DNA of 64,000 bases from Mesorhizobium loti. Lineage in GTDB: Bacteria > Pseudomonadota > Alphaproteobacteria > Rhizobiales > Rhizobiaceae. The notes below the pieces were generated by a model that saw only the letters and a list, made by a program, of their open reading frames with translations, did not search any database and was not told the origin of the DNA. Shown one piece after another: positions 62,904-64,000 of this stretch. Made by a program: the position numbers and the translations under genes. Position 1 is the first letter of the stretch, and every line of letters starts with the position of its first letter. The DNA lies in the NCBI RefSeq assembly GCF_001510895.1, contig NZ_LPWA01000102.1, positions 51,122 through 115,121 on the forward strand. Reading direction: 5' to 3'.

Positions 62904-63851
62904 ATGACCGAAGCCGACAGCCAGGTACCGCGGATTCTCGATGAGGATGGCGACCGGCACGACCATGTCAGACGCTTCCCGGACATCATTTCGCAGGTGA
63001 AGGACAGCTACGCGGATTTGCGGCCGGCCGAGCGTCGCGTCGCCGATGTCGTGCTCGACGACGTCAAATACGCGGTCGACGCTTCGAATGCCGCGCTTGC
63101 CCAGCGAGCCGGTGTCAGCGAGCCGACAGTCACCCGCTTTTGCCGTGCCATCGGTTGCGACGGCGTGCGCGACTTCAAGCTAAAGCTGGCGCAGAGCCTG
63201 GTGGTTGGCGCGCTCTATCTCAGCACCAAACCCCAACCCTCGAACGGCGACAGCGGCATGCCGTTCTGGAACGCCGTGTTCGGCGAGGCGCGGCGCGCGC
63301 TGCAGGAGGCCGAGAGGCAGATCGATCCGGGGCAATTGCAGAAGGCGGCGGAGCTGATCGCCAAGGCGCGGCAGGTGACCGTGTTCGGCCTCGGCGGCAG
63401 TTCTTCCGCGCTGGCGCAGGAGACGCAATATCGCCTGTTCCGCTATGGCATTACCATCAGCGCCCAATGCGATCCGTATCTGATGCGCATGACGGCTTCG
63501 ACGCTGAAGCCCGGCGATGTGGTGATCGCAATCTCGGCGACGGGGCGCACACGTGAGGTGATCGAGGCGGTGGAGCTCGCCAAGCATTACCGCGCCGACG
63601 CGATCTGTGTGACGGCGCCGGACACGGAACTGACGCGCGTCTGCGATGTGCGGCTGACGATGGCGGTTCCCGAATATCCCGACACGCTGAAGCCGACCGC
63701 TTCGCGCTACGCCTTCCTGGCGGCGATCGACCTTCTGGCGGTGGCGTCGGCCTACAAGCTCGACGGCCCGGCACGCGAGACCGTGCGCCGCATCAAGTAC
63801 AACGCCCAGATCCATCGGACGGGGAAGGAGATGGAGCCGCTGGGGGATTAG
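62904..63851 (+). CDS. MurR/RpiR family transcriptional regulator
   Basis: A 315-residue regulator: N-terminal HTH_6 domain (SYADLRPAERRVADVVLDDV, ALAQRAGVSEPTVTRFCRAI) and C-terminal SIS domain (VTVFGLGGSSSALAQETQYR, DVVIAISATGRTREVIEAVE), which binds phosphorylated sugars or similar ligands. It is divergent from the ABC-oxidoreductase-amidase operon and is its likely regulator. An acidic N-terminal extension of about 25 residues precedes the HTH. Confidence 0.92.
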   Translation: MTEADSQVPRILDEDGDRHDHVRRFPDIISQVKDSYADLRPAERRVADVVLDDVKYAVDASNAALAQRAGVSEPTVTRFCRAIGCDGVRDFKLKLAQSLVVGALYLSTKPQPSNGDSGMPFWNAVFGEARRALQEAERQIDPGQLQKAAELIAKARQVTVFGLGGSSSALAQETQYRLFRYGITISAQCDPYLMRMTASTLKPGDVVIAISATGRTREVIEAVELAKHYRADAICVTAPDTELTRVCDVRLTMAVPEYPDTLKPTASRYAFLAAIDLLAVASAYKLDGPARETVRRIKYNAQIHRTGKEMEPLGD

Positions 63852-64000
63852 CAAAGTCCCTCTCCCTTGTGGGAGAAGGTGTCGCCGAAGGCGACGGATG
63901 AGGGGTGTTCCACGGAAAGCAGCCAGCGTCTTCATTCCGCTGGAACACCCCTCATCCGTTTCGGCGCTATCGCGCCTGAATCACCTTCTCCCCCCGGGGG
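63852..64000. repeat. Inverted repeat CTTCTCCC/CTCATCC family, abutting the rpiR stop
   Basis: Left arm CTCCCTTGTGGGAGAAGGTG...GACGGATGAGGGGTGTTCC and right arm GGAACACCCCTCATCCGTTT...CACCTTCTCCCC are complementary. The right arm runs to the end of the window. It is related to 56816-56986. The element starts at the rpiR TAG. Confidence 0.72.

Overview
The window is a GC-rich chromosomal segment from an alphaproteobacterium of the order Rhizobiales. Gene order and protein sequences look most like Mesorhizobium or a close relative: cysG-DUF2849-cysI-cysH-DUF934, lptC-lptA-lptB-rpoN-hpf-ptsN, ornithine-lipid acyltransferase OlsB, DUF1150 behind hsp20, and many short intergenic palindromic repeats. 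The genus is an inference from remembered family features, not from a search. No tRNA, rRNA, CRISPR array, phage or insertion sequence was found.

Layout. 1-1.1 kb: start of a cation:proton antiporter and a host-attachment-type protein. 1.3-6.5 kb: assimilatory sulfate reduction operon with siroheme synthesis. 6.8-9.3 kb: PfpI-type protein, a small unknown, GrpE and a TRIC-type channel. 9.3-16.4 kb, minus strand: OlsB, a hybrid histidine kinase, an AcuI-type reductase, LspA and two RNA methyltransferase-like proteins. 16.5-21 kb: DUF1772-like membrane protein, WYL regulator with a VOC protein, ornithine cyclodeaminase family, LapA-domain protein, IhfB, SppA. 21.3-26.6 kb: LPS export genes, sigma-54, ribosome hibernation factor and PtsN. 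26.8-31.7 kb: DUF1150-Hsp20 with a sigma-32-type promoter and a probable ROSE RNA thermometer, then nucleoside hydrolase, LysE, amidase and ribokinase. 31.9-41 kb: a mosaic of small housekeeping and stress genes (Ada-like, methyltransferase, Nth, DUF1801, and an ArsR-SRPBCC-VOC cassette). 40.4-46.5 kb: IclR regulator, tripartite tricarboxylate transporter, CoA-transferase and citryl-CoA lyase, a probable uptake-and-cleavage pathway for a di- or tricarboxylate. 46.5-48.2 kb: NUDIX, an exported Gln-rich protein, IalB. 48.3-56.6 kb, minus strand: a complete kdp potassium uptake system, including KdpF and two extra very small membrane ORFs. 57-63.9 kb: an ABC importer with a MocA-type dehydrogenase and an amidase, divergent from an RpiR regulator.

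Two window-wide patterns stand out. First, at least eleven conserved genes are broken by one- or two-base indels, nearly all in short homopolymers: cysG, DUF934, acuI, lspA, hpf, DUF1150, ydeI-like, NUDIX, ialB, kdpB and kdpA (twice). tctB/tctA may be joined by another. Most are single-base losses in GG, CC or TTTT runs, which suggests sequencing or consensus errors rather than pseudogenes, so these entries are given as one CDS spanning both frames. Second, about a dozen inverted-repeat elements of at least six families lie directly on or next to stop codons. They look like a recurrent 3'-end element.
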